Origin: Indiicoccus explosivorum
GTDB lineage: Bacteria; Bacillota; Bacilli; Bacillales_A; Planococcaceae
NCBI RefSeq assembly: GCF_002167005.1
Contig: NZ_NHTN01000030.1
Location: forward strand, 1-58,481
Length of the DNA: 58,481 bases
Reading direction: 5' to 3'
Shown: in pieces, positions 50,893-58,481 of the stretch
How the letters are laid out: every line of letters starts with the position of its first letter
Numbering within the stretch: the first letter of the stretch is position 1
Translations under genes and position numbers: made by a program
The notes under the pieces: generated by a model
Told to the model about the DNA's origin: nothing
The model's input: only the letters and a program-made list of their open reading frames with translations
The model's database searches: none

Positions 50893-51963
50893 ATGCTTAA
50901 GACCGATACGGAACTTTGCAGCTTGCTGGGTATCCGTTATCCGATCGTCCAGGCTGGAATGGCCGGCGGGGCGACTACGCCTGAATTGGCGGCGGCCGTC
51001 AGCCAGGCCGGCGGACTCGGGACGATCGGTGCCGCCTACATGGAACCCGAAGCATTGCGCGAAGCGGTCCGCAAAATCCGAATACTCACGCACGAACCGT
51101 TCGCTGTCAACGTGTTTGCCGTACAACCGCCTGATGATTTCAGCCGGCTCGAAGAAGTGCAGCGAGCTCTGAAGCCGTTCAGGGAAGAGTTGAATCTGCC
51201 AGCCCCGCCTGATACATATGAATCCCCCGACAGGCGTGAAGCGCTCCTTGAAGTTTGCCTGGAACAGTCTGTTCCGGTGATCAGCACGGCATTCGGCTGT
51301 CTGGACCGGCAGCAGACCCGGAAAATAAAAGAAAAAGGGATCAAGCTCATCGCGATGGCGACGACCGTGGAGGAAGGGCTGGAAGCGCAAGAGGCGGGGG
51401 CGGATGCAGTGACAGCCCAAGGCGCCGAAGCCGGCGGACACCGGGGGACGTTCTCGCTCGACCGGCACCCGGACGGTGCGCTGATCGGACTTATGTCGCT
51501 TGTGCCGCAGATGGCGGATACTCTTCGGGTTCCGGTCATTGCGGCAGGAGGGATTGCGGATGGCAGGGGGATCGCTGCATCTTTGGCGCTTGGCGCCGCC
51601 GGAGTTCAGATCGGCACCTTGTTTTTGACGGCTAAGGAAGCAGGCATCCACCCTCTTTACAAAAAAGCGGTATTCGAAGCGGACGGGACGGATACTGTCG
51701 TCACGAAAAGTTTCTCCGGCCGGCCGGCCCGCGGCATCCGGAACCGATTCATCAATGAATTTGAAAAGTCAGGGACCGCTCCGCTCCCTTTTCCTTCCCA
51801 GAACACGGTGACGAAGGAGCTGAGGGCAGCTGCCGGTAAGCAGGGGGAACCGGAGCTGATGTCCCTCTGGGCAGGCCAGTCCGCAGGAATGATGACGGAA
51901 GAAGCGGAGGCAGCCGCCATTGTGCGCCGCCTCATCGAAGAAGCGAAGAAAGTGCTCGGATGA
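50893..51963 (+). CDS. Nitronate monooxygenase family protein
   Basis: A 356-residue TIM-barrel flavoprotein of the 2-nitropropane dioxygenase group. The N-terminus ELCSLLGIRYPIVQAGMAGG, the FMN-binding AGGIADGRGIAASLALGAAGVQIGT (by position about 215-240) and the catalytic/FMN-binding His in GAEAGGHRG are typical. Some relatives are enoyl reductases (FabK), but the IQAGMAGG start and the extended C-terminus fit nitronate monooxygenase. Monocistronic. Confidence 0.85.
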   Translation: MLKTDTELCSLLGIRYPIVQAGMAGGATTPELAAAVSQAGGLGTIGAAYMEPEALREAVRKIRILTHEPFAVNVFAVQPPDDFSRLEEVQRALKPFREELNLPAPPDTYESPDRREALLEVCLEQSVPVISTAFGCLDRQQTRKIKEKGIKLIAMATTVEEGLEAQEAGADAVTAQGAEAGGHRGTFSLDRHPDGALIGLMSLVPQMADTLRVPVIAAGGIADGRGIAASLALGAAGVQIGTLFLTAKEAGIHPLYKKAVFEADGTDTVVTKSFSGRPARGIRNRFINEFEKSGTAPLPFPSQNTVTKELRAAAGKQGEPELMSLWAGQSAGMMTEEAEAAAIVRRLIEEAKKVLG

Positions 51964-52014
51964 CCGGTTCGCTGCAAGGCTGAAGTCCAATCCATAAAGA
52001 GAGAAGGCGTGCGC

Positions 52015-53073
52015 ATGAGAAAACTGTTTCTGGCGGTGCTGCTTCTGACGGCAGCGGTACTGACGAAGCCGGTATGGGAGGACGAAGCGGAACAGCTGGC
52101 TTCACTCGAAGTCCTCGCTCCATTCTTTGATGCGGCGGAAAGTGCGAAGGAACTGACAGAACGTGTCGCCGGAGAAGCGGAAGTGCTGCCGGCTCCCGCT
52201 CCTGCACTCGAGCCGACAGAAGCGCTGTTCGCAATCCGGAATGTGACCCTCGGCATGGAAAAAGACGAAGTCCAGCAGGATATCGGTCTCCCTCTCCGGC
52301 TGATGGAGAATGAGTACGGCACACAGTGGCACAGCTATCACGACGATTACAGCGGCTACATGCTGCTGTCCTTCGATAGCGGCGGCCGGGTGAATGGCAT
52401 GTTCACGAATCAGGATATCTTTACATCCGGAAAAGGGATCACTGGCGATTCAACCCGCGAGGAAGTGCGTTCCATACTGGGCGCCCCGCTTTCATATTTG
52501 CAGAAAGGGAACATCCAGTACCTGTTCGATTCAAAGGAGCAGTATGATGTGTTCCGTCTGGACAGCGCCTACATCACGGTTTTTTATGATCTCCATGAAA
52601 ACAATAATGTCACAGCTGTCCAAGTGATCGCTGATGACTTGGAGAATGAACGGCCGTCCATTTATGCCGAACCCGGAGATGCGCTCAAGGAAGGCTATGA
52701 GCTGCTGCTGTTCGAACTCACCAATTCCACCCGCGCAGAGTTCGGGCTGCCGCTTCTTGAGTGGAATCCGGATGCCCAGGCAGTTGCGAGGCTCCACAGT
52801 GAGGAAATGGCTGAAAACAGTTACTTCAGCCACACGAATATGGCGGGGCGATCACCGTTCGACCGCATGGAAGCCGGCGGAATCTCTTTCTACGTGGCCG
52901 GTGAGAATCTGGCATACGGTCAATACAGCAGTGTGTTCGCCCACGAAGGGCTGATGAATTCAAAGGGCCACCGGGAGAATATTTTAAAGCCGGCGTTCAG
53001 GCACCTTGGTGTAGGGGTGGCATTCAATAAGGAAAAACAGCCTTTCTTTACCGCAAATTTCTTTGATGATTGA
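52015..53073 (+). CDS. CAP-domain secreted protein
   Basis: A 352-residue exported protein (hydrophobic N-terminus MRKLFLAVLLLTAAVLT) with a CAP-associated N-terminal region (about 65-200; FAIRNVTLGMEKDEVQQDIG) and a C-terminal CAP/SCP domain (about 230-352). The CAP His/Glu site is intact: ARLHSEEM, GENLAYG, AHEGLMNS and GHRENIL. It resembles YlbC of Bacillus. ATG 52015 follows AGAAGGCG; a GTG at 52009 is an alternative. Role in the cell wall or outside is unknown. Confidence 0.85.
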   Translation: MRKLFLAVLLLTAAVLTKPVWEDEAEQLASLEVLAPFFDAAESAKELTERVAGEAEVLPAPAPALEPTEALFAIRNVTLGMEKDEVQQDIGLPLRLMENEYGTQWHSYHDDYSGYMLLSFDSGGRVNGMFTNQDIFTSGKGITGDSTREEVRSILGAPLSYLQKGNIQYLFDSKEQYDVFRLDSAYITVFYDLHENNNVTAVQVIADDLENERPSIYAEPGDALKEGYELLLFELTNSTRAEFGLPLLEWNPDAQAVARLHSEEMAENSYFSHTNMAGRSPFDRMEAGGISFYVAGENLAYGQYSSVFAHEGLMNSKGHRENILKPAFRHLGVGVAFNKEKQPFFTANFFDD

Positions 53074-53083
53074 AGCGCAGAGA

Positions 53084-53121
53084 CGGATTCGCTGAGGGCG
53101 GGTCCGTCTTATTATTTTTCT
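53084..53121 (+). terminator. Terminator of CAP-protein gene
   Basis: AGACGGA pairs with TCCGTCT around a GC-rich loop, followed by a T-rich run. Confidence 0.7.
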
Positions 53122-53125
53122 GATG

Positions 53126-53160
53126 GTTTAACAGGTGCCGGGAAGGAAATAGGGTATAAT
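53126..53160 (+). promoter_or_regulatory. Promoter region of AI-2E transporter gene
   Basis: A TATAAT (53155-53160) lacks a good -35 at 17 nt. Alternatively GTTTAA (53126-53131), 13 nt, GGAAAT (53145-53150) has a perfect sigma-B -35 and a one-mismatch -10. Which is used cannot be settled by eye. Confidence 0.35.
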
Positions 53161-53213
53161 ACGAAGAAATAACAGTTATGCTGAACATGCTGACAGAAAA
53201 GGAAGTGAAGTTC

Positions 53214-54308
53214 TTGACGAGCAGACTTTGGTTCCAGACAGGTGTAGGCCTCGTTCTCGCCTTTCTGGTCGTTTTTTTAGCGATTCAAGTAAAAATGATC
53301 TTTGAGCCGATCATTGTCATCATACAGGCCATTTTCATCCCTCTGCTGCTTGGAGGCGTCCTTTTTTACCTGACGCACCCTGTCCAGCGGCTATTGGAAA
53401 ACCGCTGGCGTTTTCCGAGATGGGCATCGATTTTGTCTGTGATCATCCTCATTATCGCAGCTCTCGTTATTCTGGTTACCGTGGTGGGTCCGATTGTGGC
53501 GGACCAGATCACCAATCTGGCGAATGCCATGCCGATGATCGTAGACCGGGTCCAGAGCTTCATCGACTATTTGCTGGCGCAGCGGGAGCGGCTTCCTGGG
53601 CAGGTCGAACGGTACTTGAATGATTTCGTGAACAACATCAGTTCCTGGGGCGGGGATATCGGCTCTTGGCTATGGAGTTTCACAGTTAATCTGGTGCAGG
53701 GGATCTTCTATGTCGTGCTTGCCCCGTTCTTCCTCGTCTACATGCTGAAGGACCACGAGAAGTTCGCTCCATTCGTCGCCAGTTTTTTCTCGGGCGAGCG
53801 GCGCATCTGGATCCGGAAGACGCTCCACGATATCGATGAGACACTGAAGGCGTATATTCAAGGGCAGCTGCTGGTCAGTTTCCTGGTGGGTCTGCTGCTG
53901 TTGATCGGTTATTTGATCATCGGTCTCAATTATTCCCTGCTGCTTGCGCTGATCGGCATGCTGTTCAATGTCATCCCGTTTCTCGGTCCATATTTGGCAG
54001 TGGCGCCGGCCATCGCGATCGCTGCCATCCAGGATCCGATCATGGTCGTCTGGGTGGCCATCATCATGTTCGTCGCCCAGCAGATCGAGGGCGCGGTGAT
54101 CACTCCGAACGTCATGGGGAATGCGCTTGATATCCATCCGCTGACCGTCATCGCCATCATTCTGGCGGCGGGAAGCCTTTTCGGGTTCTTGGGCATCATT
54201 GTCGCGGTGCCCGCGTATGGCGTGCTCAAAGACATCGTCCGCAACATCTATTCAAGGCGCCAGGAGATTTCCGAAACAGCGGCCCGGGATGTGGACGGGG
54301 AACCGTAA
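53214..54308 (+). CDS. AI-2E family transporter
   Basis: A 364-residue membrane protein of the AI-2E exporter/YueF-YrrI family. N-terminal helices, a large extracellular central region (about 100-160), and the C-terminal helices ending in the family hallmark IGLNYSLLLALIGMLFNVIPFLGPYLAVAPA (by position about 234-264) are present. A TTG at 53214 follows GGAAGTG; ATG 53178 is an alternative but lacks a ribosome-binding site. Members export diverse compounds; some act as Na+/H+ antiporters. Substrate is unknown. Confidence 0.8.
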   Translation: MTSRLWFQTGVGLVLAFLVVFLAIQVKMIFEPIIVIIQAIFIPLLLGGVLFYLTHPVQRLLENRWRFPRWASILSVIILIIAALVILVTVVGPIVADQITNLANAMPMIVDRVQSFIDYLLAQRERLPGQVERYLNDFVNNISSWGGDIGSWLWSFTVNLVQGIFYVVLAPFFLVYMLKDHEKFAPFVASFFSGERRIWIRKTLHDIDETLKAYIQGQLLVSFLVGLLLLIGYLIIGLNYSLLLALIGMLFNVIPFLGPYLAVAPAIAIAAIQDPIMVVWVAIIMFVAQQIEGAVITPNVMGNALDIHPLTVIAIILAAGSLFGFLGIIVAVPAYGVLKDIVRNIYSRRQEISETAARDVDGEP

Positions 54309-54318
54309 AGGCTATTGG

Positions 54319-54347
54319 ACCTGTGAATGAATGTTCACAGGTTTTTT
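54319..54347 (+). terminator. Terminator of AI-2E transporter gene
   Basis: ACCTGTGAA pairs with TTCACAGGT around TGAATG, then seven T. Confidence 0.85.
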
Positions 54348-54366
54348 TATGTTTCCACATAATAAG

Positions 54367-54395
54367 TTGACAGCATAAAGTTCATCCCCTAAACT
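54367..54395 (+). promoter_or_regulatory. Promoter of marR-MMPL operon
   Basis: TTGACA (54367-54372) and TAAACT (54390-54395) are 17 nt apart. The -10 lies in the left arm of the large inverted repeat. Confidence 0.7.
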
Positions 54396-54423
54396 ATTTT
54401 TATTGGTTTAGGGGGTGAACTTT
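54377..54423. promoter_or_regulatory. 18-bp inverted repeat over promoter and RBS
   Basis: The left arm 54377-54394 and right arm 54406-54423 are complementary except for one T/G pair, with an 11-nt loop. Core is CCCCTAAAC...GTTTAGGGG. The left arm covers the spacer and -10, the right arm the ribosome-binding site (GGGGGTG). It may be a MarR operator, an RNA hairpin hiding the ribosome-binding site, or both. Confidence 0.65.
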
Positions 54424-54424
54424 T

Positions 54425-54874
54425 TTGGATACACGAATTAAAGAAGCGATTTCCCTGTTCGAGGACGTCATGATCTACGGGACAGAGCAGGTACTCCGCA
54501 GCATGGACGAGCAGTTCTGGAACCAATATTCGCCTGAGCAGCTGCACTTGCTGAAGCTATTGAAGAAAGAGGAGCGACTGACGGCCGGACGGCTCGCCGC
54601 ATTGCAGGGCGTCCACAAAAGCGCGATTTCCGGACGGACGAAAAAGCTCCTGGCAAAGGAGCTCATCCGTGTCGTCGAAACACCCGACCGGCGCTCGAAA
54701 CTCTATGAGCTTACCGCGGAAGGGGAACGTGTCATCGGAAAGGCGAGGGAACTGACACACCGATACGTCCAGGAACAGCTGGTGGACCACGTAAATGATG
54801 AAGAGATCGACCAGTTTTTGCGGATATTCCGGAAACTGAAAGCGATCATTAAGACAGAGGAAGTGGATGAATGA
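54425..54874 (+). CDS. MarR family regulator
   Basis: A 149-residue winged-helix regulator. The recognition region is RLAALQGVHKSAISGRTKKLLAKELI, the wing is VVETPDRRSKLYELTAEGERV, and helical N- and C-termini provide dimerisation. The TTG start follows GGGGGTG by 7 nt, inside the inverted repeat. It overlaps the MMPL gene by 4 nt, and should control it as well as itself. Confidence 0.85.
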   Translation: MDTRIKEAISLFEDVMIYGTEQVLRSMDEQFWNQYSPEQLHLLKLLKKEERLTAGRLAALQGVHKSAISGRTKKLLAKELIRVVETPDRRSKLYELTAEGERVIGKARELTHRYVQEQLVDHVNDEEIDQFLRIFRKLKAIIKTEEVDE

Positions 54875-57492
54875 AAACGTTGTTGAAATACAAGTGGATC
54901 ACAGCTGCCGCCATCGTGGTGCTGACAGCTGTCCTGTTCATGCTGGCGCCGAACCTGACCGAGCAGGCGGAAGAAGCTGGCACGTTTCAGCTGGCTGAAA
55001 GTGCGGATTCGCAGCGGGCTGCTGAAATACTCGAGGCAGCGGGCGCCGACGGGCAGACGATTTCCCTCGTACTTGAACTCGAAGAACCGTTCAGTGAAGA
55101 GACGAGGAAAACAGTCGATCAGCTTGTGTCCGACATCGAGTCGCTCGGCGGTCCGCCGGCAGACGTGCTCAATCCTGCAGCCAGTGAAGAACTTGAAGGC
55201 CAGCTGGTGTCGGAAGACGGTCGGACGGTTCTCATTCCTATAACAGCCGATGGAACCGATGAAGAAGTGAATGCCCTGGCGGATGAAATCCGGACGCTTG
55301 TGCCGCAGGAGCTGACAGCGTACATCACTGGGCAGGCCATCATCAGAAGTGACGTAAATGCAAGCGCCCAGGAAGGGCTCAAGCGGACGGAAATCATTAC
55401 GGTCGTCCTGATTTTCGCTTTGCTCCTGGCGGTGTTCCGCTCGATCGTGACACCGTTCATCCCGCTGCTCGCAGTGGGAATCACATACTTGCTTAGCCAG
55501 TCGGTTGTCGCATTCTTTATCGACTGGTTTGGCTTCCCGGTTTCGAACTACACGCAAATTTTTCTCGTAGCGATTTTATTCGGCATCGGAACCGATTACT
55601 GCATTTTGCTGCTAAGCCGCTACAAGGAGGAACTGTCCGCCGGGCATGCAGTGGAAGAATCCATCGTGAACACGTACAGAACTGCCGGCCGGACCTTGCT
55701 GATCAGCGGACTCGCCGTATTCATCGGGTTTTCAGCCATCGGTTTCGCGGATTTCCCGATCTTTAAATCCGCAGTCGCTGTCGCAGTGGGCATCGCGCTG
55801 CTGCTGCTTGTGCTGTATACTATCGTCCCCTTTTTCATGGCACTGCTCAAAGAGCGGCTATTCTGGCCATCGAAAAAATCAGCTGCCCACCATGACAGCA
55901 AGCTGTGGATCTGGCTGAGCAAACTCTCTGTGAACCGGCCGCTCGTTTCCATGCTGACAGTGGCAATCATCACCGTTCCGCTTTTATTCACCTACGGCAA
56001 TGAACTGTCTTTCAACACAGTGGATGAAATTGGACCCGATTATGAGTCGGTCCAAGGGCTCCGGGCAATCGAGGAGGCATTCGGGAAAGGCGATTCGCTT
56101 CCGGTCCAAGTAATCATCAATTCGGAAGATCTGATCGCGACAGAGGAACTGATCCCTTATGTTGAATCTGTGGCTGAGGAAATCAACGCTTTGGAAGGCG
56201 TCGATTCAGTCCGGACTATCACCCGGCCGACCGGCGAACCGCTGGAAGACCTCTATGTGACAACTCAAGCCGGCAGAGTCGCCGAAGGACTGACTGAAGC
56301 GCGGACCGGACTGACTGATGTGCAGGACGGTCTGTCAGAAATCCAGACTAATCTGACTGGCATCAGCGAACAGGCGAGTGGCTCAGCGGGCCTTAACGAA
56401 GCGGCTGCATCACTGGGGCAGCTGAATGCGCAGCTCGGCCAAGTTTCCCAAGGACTGCAGATGACAGGCGATATCCAGCAGACTGCCGGCGCGCTGACAC
56501 AGATCGGCGGGGGCCTTGCACAAGTGCAGCAAGGTCTGGAAGAAGCGGCGACCGGCAGTGCAGAACTGTCGGCTGGCCTCGGAAGGCTGGCAGAGGGTGT
56601 AGGCTCCGCCAGTGAAGGGCTGACGCAGATTGCAGCCGGACTGGAGGAAGCCGCCAGTCTGCTGGAGTCGATCAGCGGCAGTGAGAGTGCGCAAGACACC
56701 GGCATATTTGTGCCGGAGGGCATACTCGAAAATGAGGAGTTCAGCCAAGTGCTCGACCGCTATGCCATCGGTGAAGGCACCGGGATGATCGTGGAAGTGA
56801 TCCTGGCGGAAGATCCGTATTCGACGGAAGCGATCGGCACAACCGCCCAAATCAAAGCGGCGGCTGCCCGGAGTATACAGGATACACCGCTCGAAGGAGC
56901 GGAGCTGGCCTACAGCGGCATTTCGAGCATCAACAGCGATCTGCAGGATATTTCGTCCGCGGACTTCTCCCGGACTGTCGTCATCATGCTGATCAGCTTG
57001 TTCATCGTGCTCGCTATCCTGTTCCGATCGATGATCATGCCGCTGTTCATGATCGGTTCTCTGCTCTTGACTTATTTCACTTCAGTATCGATTACTGAAC
57101 TGATATTCGTGGAAGGTCTCGGTTACGATGGCGTAAGCTGGGCGGTACCATTCTTCGGCTTTGCCATGCTTGTAGCGCTCGGTGTCGACTATTCCATTTT
57201 CCTGCTCGACCGATTCCGGGAAGAAGCAGGGCAAGAGCTGAGCGTGGGCGATGCGATGCGTGCCTCCATGGCGAAAATGGGGACCGTCATCATAACGGCT
57301 GCCATCATTCTCGCCGGCACGTTCGGGGCAATGATCCCTTCGGGAGTGCTGAGCCTTGTGCAGATCGCATCGATCGTCATCACCGGCCTCCTTCTGTACG
57401 GTCTGATCGTCCTCCCGCTGCTCATTCCGGCGATTTCCGTGTCTTTCGGCAACGGACTGTGGTGGCCGTTCGGCAGGAAAGGGCAGAGATGA
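54871..57492 (+). CDS. MMPL/RND-type exporter
   Basis: An 873-residue RND-superfamily transporter with two MMPL domains, each with a helix pack and GxDYxxxLL..R motif (GTDYCILLLSRYKEE about 230-244; GVDYSIFLLDRFREE about 771-785). Between them, an extracellular region of about 120 residues (about 470-590) has heptad-like Gly/Leu/Gln repeats resembling YhgE/Pip-type coils. It is probably a proton-driven exporter of lipids, siderophores or drugs; B. subtilis YdfJ is a comparable case. ATGA overlap with marR supports coupled expression. Confidence 0.88.
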   Translation: MKTLLKYKWITAAAIVVLTAVLFMLAPNLTEQAEEAGTFQLAESADSQRAAEILEAAGADGQTISLVLELEEPFSEETRKTVDQLVSDIESLGGPPADVLNPAASEELEGQLVSEDGRTVLIPITADGTDEEVNALADEIRTLVPQELTAYITGQAIIRSDVNASAQEGLKRTEIITVVLIFALLLAVFRSIVTPFIPLLAVGITYLLSQSVVAFFIDWFGFPVSNYTQIFLVAILFGIGTDYCILLLSRYKEELSAGHAVEESIVNTYRTAGRTLLISGLAVFIGFSAIGFADFPIFKSAVAVAVGIALLLLVLYTIVPFFMALLKERLFWPSKKSAAHHDSKLWIWLSKLSVNRPLVSMLTVAIITVPLLFTYGNELSFNTVDEIGPDYESVQGLRAIEEAFGKGDSLPVQVIINSEDLIATEELIPYVESVAEEINALEGVDSVRTITRPTGEPLEDLYVTTQAGRVAEGLTEARTGLTDVQDGLSEIQTNLTGISEQASGSAGLNEAAASLGQLNAQLGQVSQGLQMTGDIQQTAGALTQIGGGLAQVQQGLEEAATGSAELSAGLGRLAEGVGSASEGLTQIAAGLEEAASLLESISGSESAQDTGIFVPEGILENEEFSQVLDRYAIGEGTGMIVEVILAEDPYSTEAIGTTAQIKAAAARSIQDTPLEGAELAYSGISSINSDLQDISSADFSRTVVIMLISLFIVLAILFRSMIMPLFMIGSLLLTYFTSVSITELIFVEGLGYDGVSWAVPFFGFAMLVALGVDYSIFLLDRFREEAGQELSVGDAMRASMAKMGTVIITAAIILAGTFGAMIPSGVLSLVQIASIVITGLLLYGLIVLPLLIPAISVSFGNGLWWPFGRKGQR

Positions 57493-57543
57493 CCGCAGAG
57501 GCGTGCTATACTGGATTCAGCCAACAGATTGGGGGACAGAAGC

Positions 57544-57993
57544 ATGCTGACGTTTGAAGAAAAGCAGCGGATCATCGGGACATTTCCTGAATTGAACAGA
57601 CGTGAAGTGTCGATGAAACGGGTGAACTATCACTTCGAAGAAAGTCTGTACGAAAAAACGACAGTCGTTTATCACTTGCATCCGAACGGCAATGGTTTCG
57701 TCTACACCGGCGATTTGCCGCAGTATGAAGCGGATGAGCGGGGGTATGTGAATATCCGGGATTTTTCACCTGATCAGCTGGAAGCGATCATCCGGGATTC
57801 GATCGAGTACTTATCGACCGAAAACGAACCGTATGATCAGGTATGGCATGACCGGAACGCTGTGAAGGTGCGGCTCGTGAACGAAGACCCGTTCTGGAAT
57901 GTGTATGCCGGGCAGAACCTGGAAGAGAGTTTCGGTACGTTCGCAGACGCTGTCCGTTATCTGGAAGAAGAAGGTTTCCAGGAAAGTGAATGA
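57544..57993 (+). CDS. Hypothetical protein (149 aa)
   Basis: A soluble acidic 149-residue protein. No signal peptide or helix is seen. Distinct stretches are RVNYHFEESLYEKTTVVYHLHPNGNGFVY (by position about 26-54), GYVNIRDFSPDQLEAIIRDSIEYL and a C-terminal FGTFADAVRYLEEEGF. ATG 57544 follows GGGGGA by 8 nt. Its last codons overlap the acetyltransferase start. I do not recognise the family. Confidence 0.7.
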   Translation: MLTFEEKQRIIGTFPELNRREVSMKRVNYHFEESLYEKTTVVYHLHPNGNGFVYTGDLPQYEADERGYVNIRDFSPDQLEAIIRDSIEYLSTENEPYDQVWHDRNAVKVRLVNEDPFWNVYAGQNLEESFGTFADAVRYLEEEGFQESE

Positions 57994-58444
57994 GGGAATC
58001 CGGCTGCTGGGAACAGATGAGCCGCTTCCAATGGAACTGCTCCTGGAGGCGGATCCTTCCGAGGAAATGATTTCAAGGTACATCACCGACAGCCGGATTC
58101 TGGCTGCGGAAGAGAACGGCCGGATGATCGGTGTGTGCGTGGTGCTGGCCGTGTCGCCGGAAATCGCAGAAATCAAAAATATTGCCGTGGCCGAACGAGC
58201 ACGGGGCAGGGGAATCGCCAAGTCATTAATCAAGGAAGCGGCAGTGTATGCCAAACGGGAAAAGTTCAGCGCTATCGAAATTGGGACCGGAAATTCCAGT
58301 CTGGACCAATTAGCGCTTTACCAGAAGTGCGGCTTCCGGATAGCGGCCGTTGAACGCGATTTTTTCACCAGGCATTACCCGAAACCTATTTTTGAGAACG
58401 GAATCCAGTGCCGGGACATGATTCGGCTGCAATACAAGCTATGA
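57986..58444 (+). CDS. yvbK: YvbK-like GNAT acetyltransferase
   Basis: A 152-residue acetyltransferase resembling YvbK of B. subtilis along its length. The acetyl-CoA-binding motif is AERARGRGIAKSLI (about 73-86), followed by IEIGTGNSSLDQLALYQKCGF and the C-terminal HYPKPIFENGIQCRDMIRL. A GTG at 57986, overlapping the preceding gene's end, is the probable start. Substrate is unknown. Confidence 0.85.
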   Translation: MNEGIRLLGTDEPLPMELLLEADPSEEMISRYITDSRILAAEENGRMIGVCVVLAVSPEIAEIKNIAVAERARGRGIAKSLIKEAAVYAKREKFSAIEIGTGNSSLDQLALYQKCGFRIAAVERDFFTRHYPKPIFENGIQCRDMIRLQYKL

Positions 58445-58446
58445 AG

Positions 58447-58474
58447 CCCTTCTTCGGAAGGGTTTTCTTTTTGG
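58447..58474 (+). terminator. Terminator of yvbK-like gene
   Basis: CCCTTC and GAAGGG with a TTCG tetraloop, followed by a T-rich run, close the window. Confidence 0.85.
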
Positions 58475-58481
58475 GGAAAAA

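Overview
The window looks like chromosomal DNA from a high-GC Bacillales bacterium, most likely of the Planococcaceae. The basis is strong AAGGAGG ribosome-binding sites, frequent TTG and GTG starts, sigma-A and sigma-B type promoters, many stem-loop plus T-tract terminators, and a gene set shared with Bacillus (ypsA, ytoQ, yvbK, bpsAB, yocH-like, rsbR paralogues, bioY, sbcDC, opuD-type transporters). The genus is inference. I see no rRNA, tRNA, CRISPR array, phage, transposase or replication origin.

Layout. 0-9 kb: housekeeping and stress genes (erythromycin-esterase-like protein, Crp/Fnr regulator, minimal catalase, YpsA, threonine dehydratase) and two tandem BCCT transporters. 9.3-16.7 kb: a fatty-acid degradation operon (SDR, acyl-CoA ligase, TetR regulator, thioesterase, aminoglycoside-phosphotransferase-like protein, acyl-CoA dehydrogenase, quinone-oxidoreductase-type MDR). 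Its phosphotransferase gene carries a one-base frameshift. 16.9-21.3 kb: CstA-type transporter, a small protein ending in Cys-Cys-stop, a cysteine-free ArsA-family ATPase, an MDR oxidoreductase and a DUF4870 protein. 21.3-22.3 kb: a gene-poor kilobase with two inverted copies of a structured GC-rich repeat.

22.3-30.3 kb: ytoQ, a small WYL-like protein divergent from sbcDC with LexA-like boxes at both predicted start sites, a 21-bp tandem repeat, a ketopantoate-reductase-like gene and a CoA-transferase. 30.4-38.5 kb: MarR/MFS pair, RsbR-like STAS protein, hemolysin III, MscS channel, SLH-domain protein, DJ-1/PfpI protein and a general stress protein with a good sigma-B promoter. 38.6-45 kb: bpsAB (type III polyketide synthase plus methyltransferase), YndM-like membrane protein, an amino-acid ABC importer, an SDR lacking the usual Tyr/Lys, and a YumC-type ferredoxin-NADP reductase.

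45-58.5 kb: a LysM/3D cell-wall protein behind a 23-bp palindrome, bioY behind a BirA-type operator, GrpB, an ABC-F protein behind a leader peptide and attenuator, a PAS-STAS protein, nitronate monooxygenase, a CAP protein, an AI-2E family transporter, a MarR-MMPL pair with a large inverted repeat over promoter and ribosome-binding site, and a YvbK-type acetyltransferase.

The parts I find most worth follow-up are the CstA/CC-protein/ArsA-like ATPase module, the ABC-F leader, and the SOS-type control of sbcDC and the small WYL protein. All functions are inferred from sequence features recognised by eye; no database search was run.
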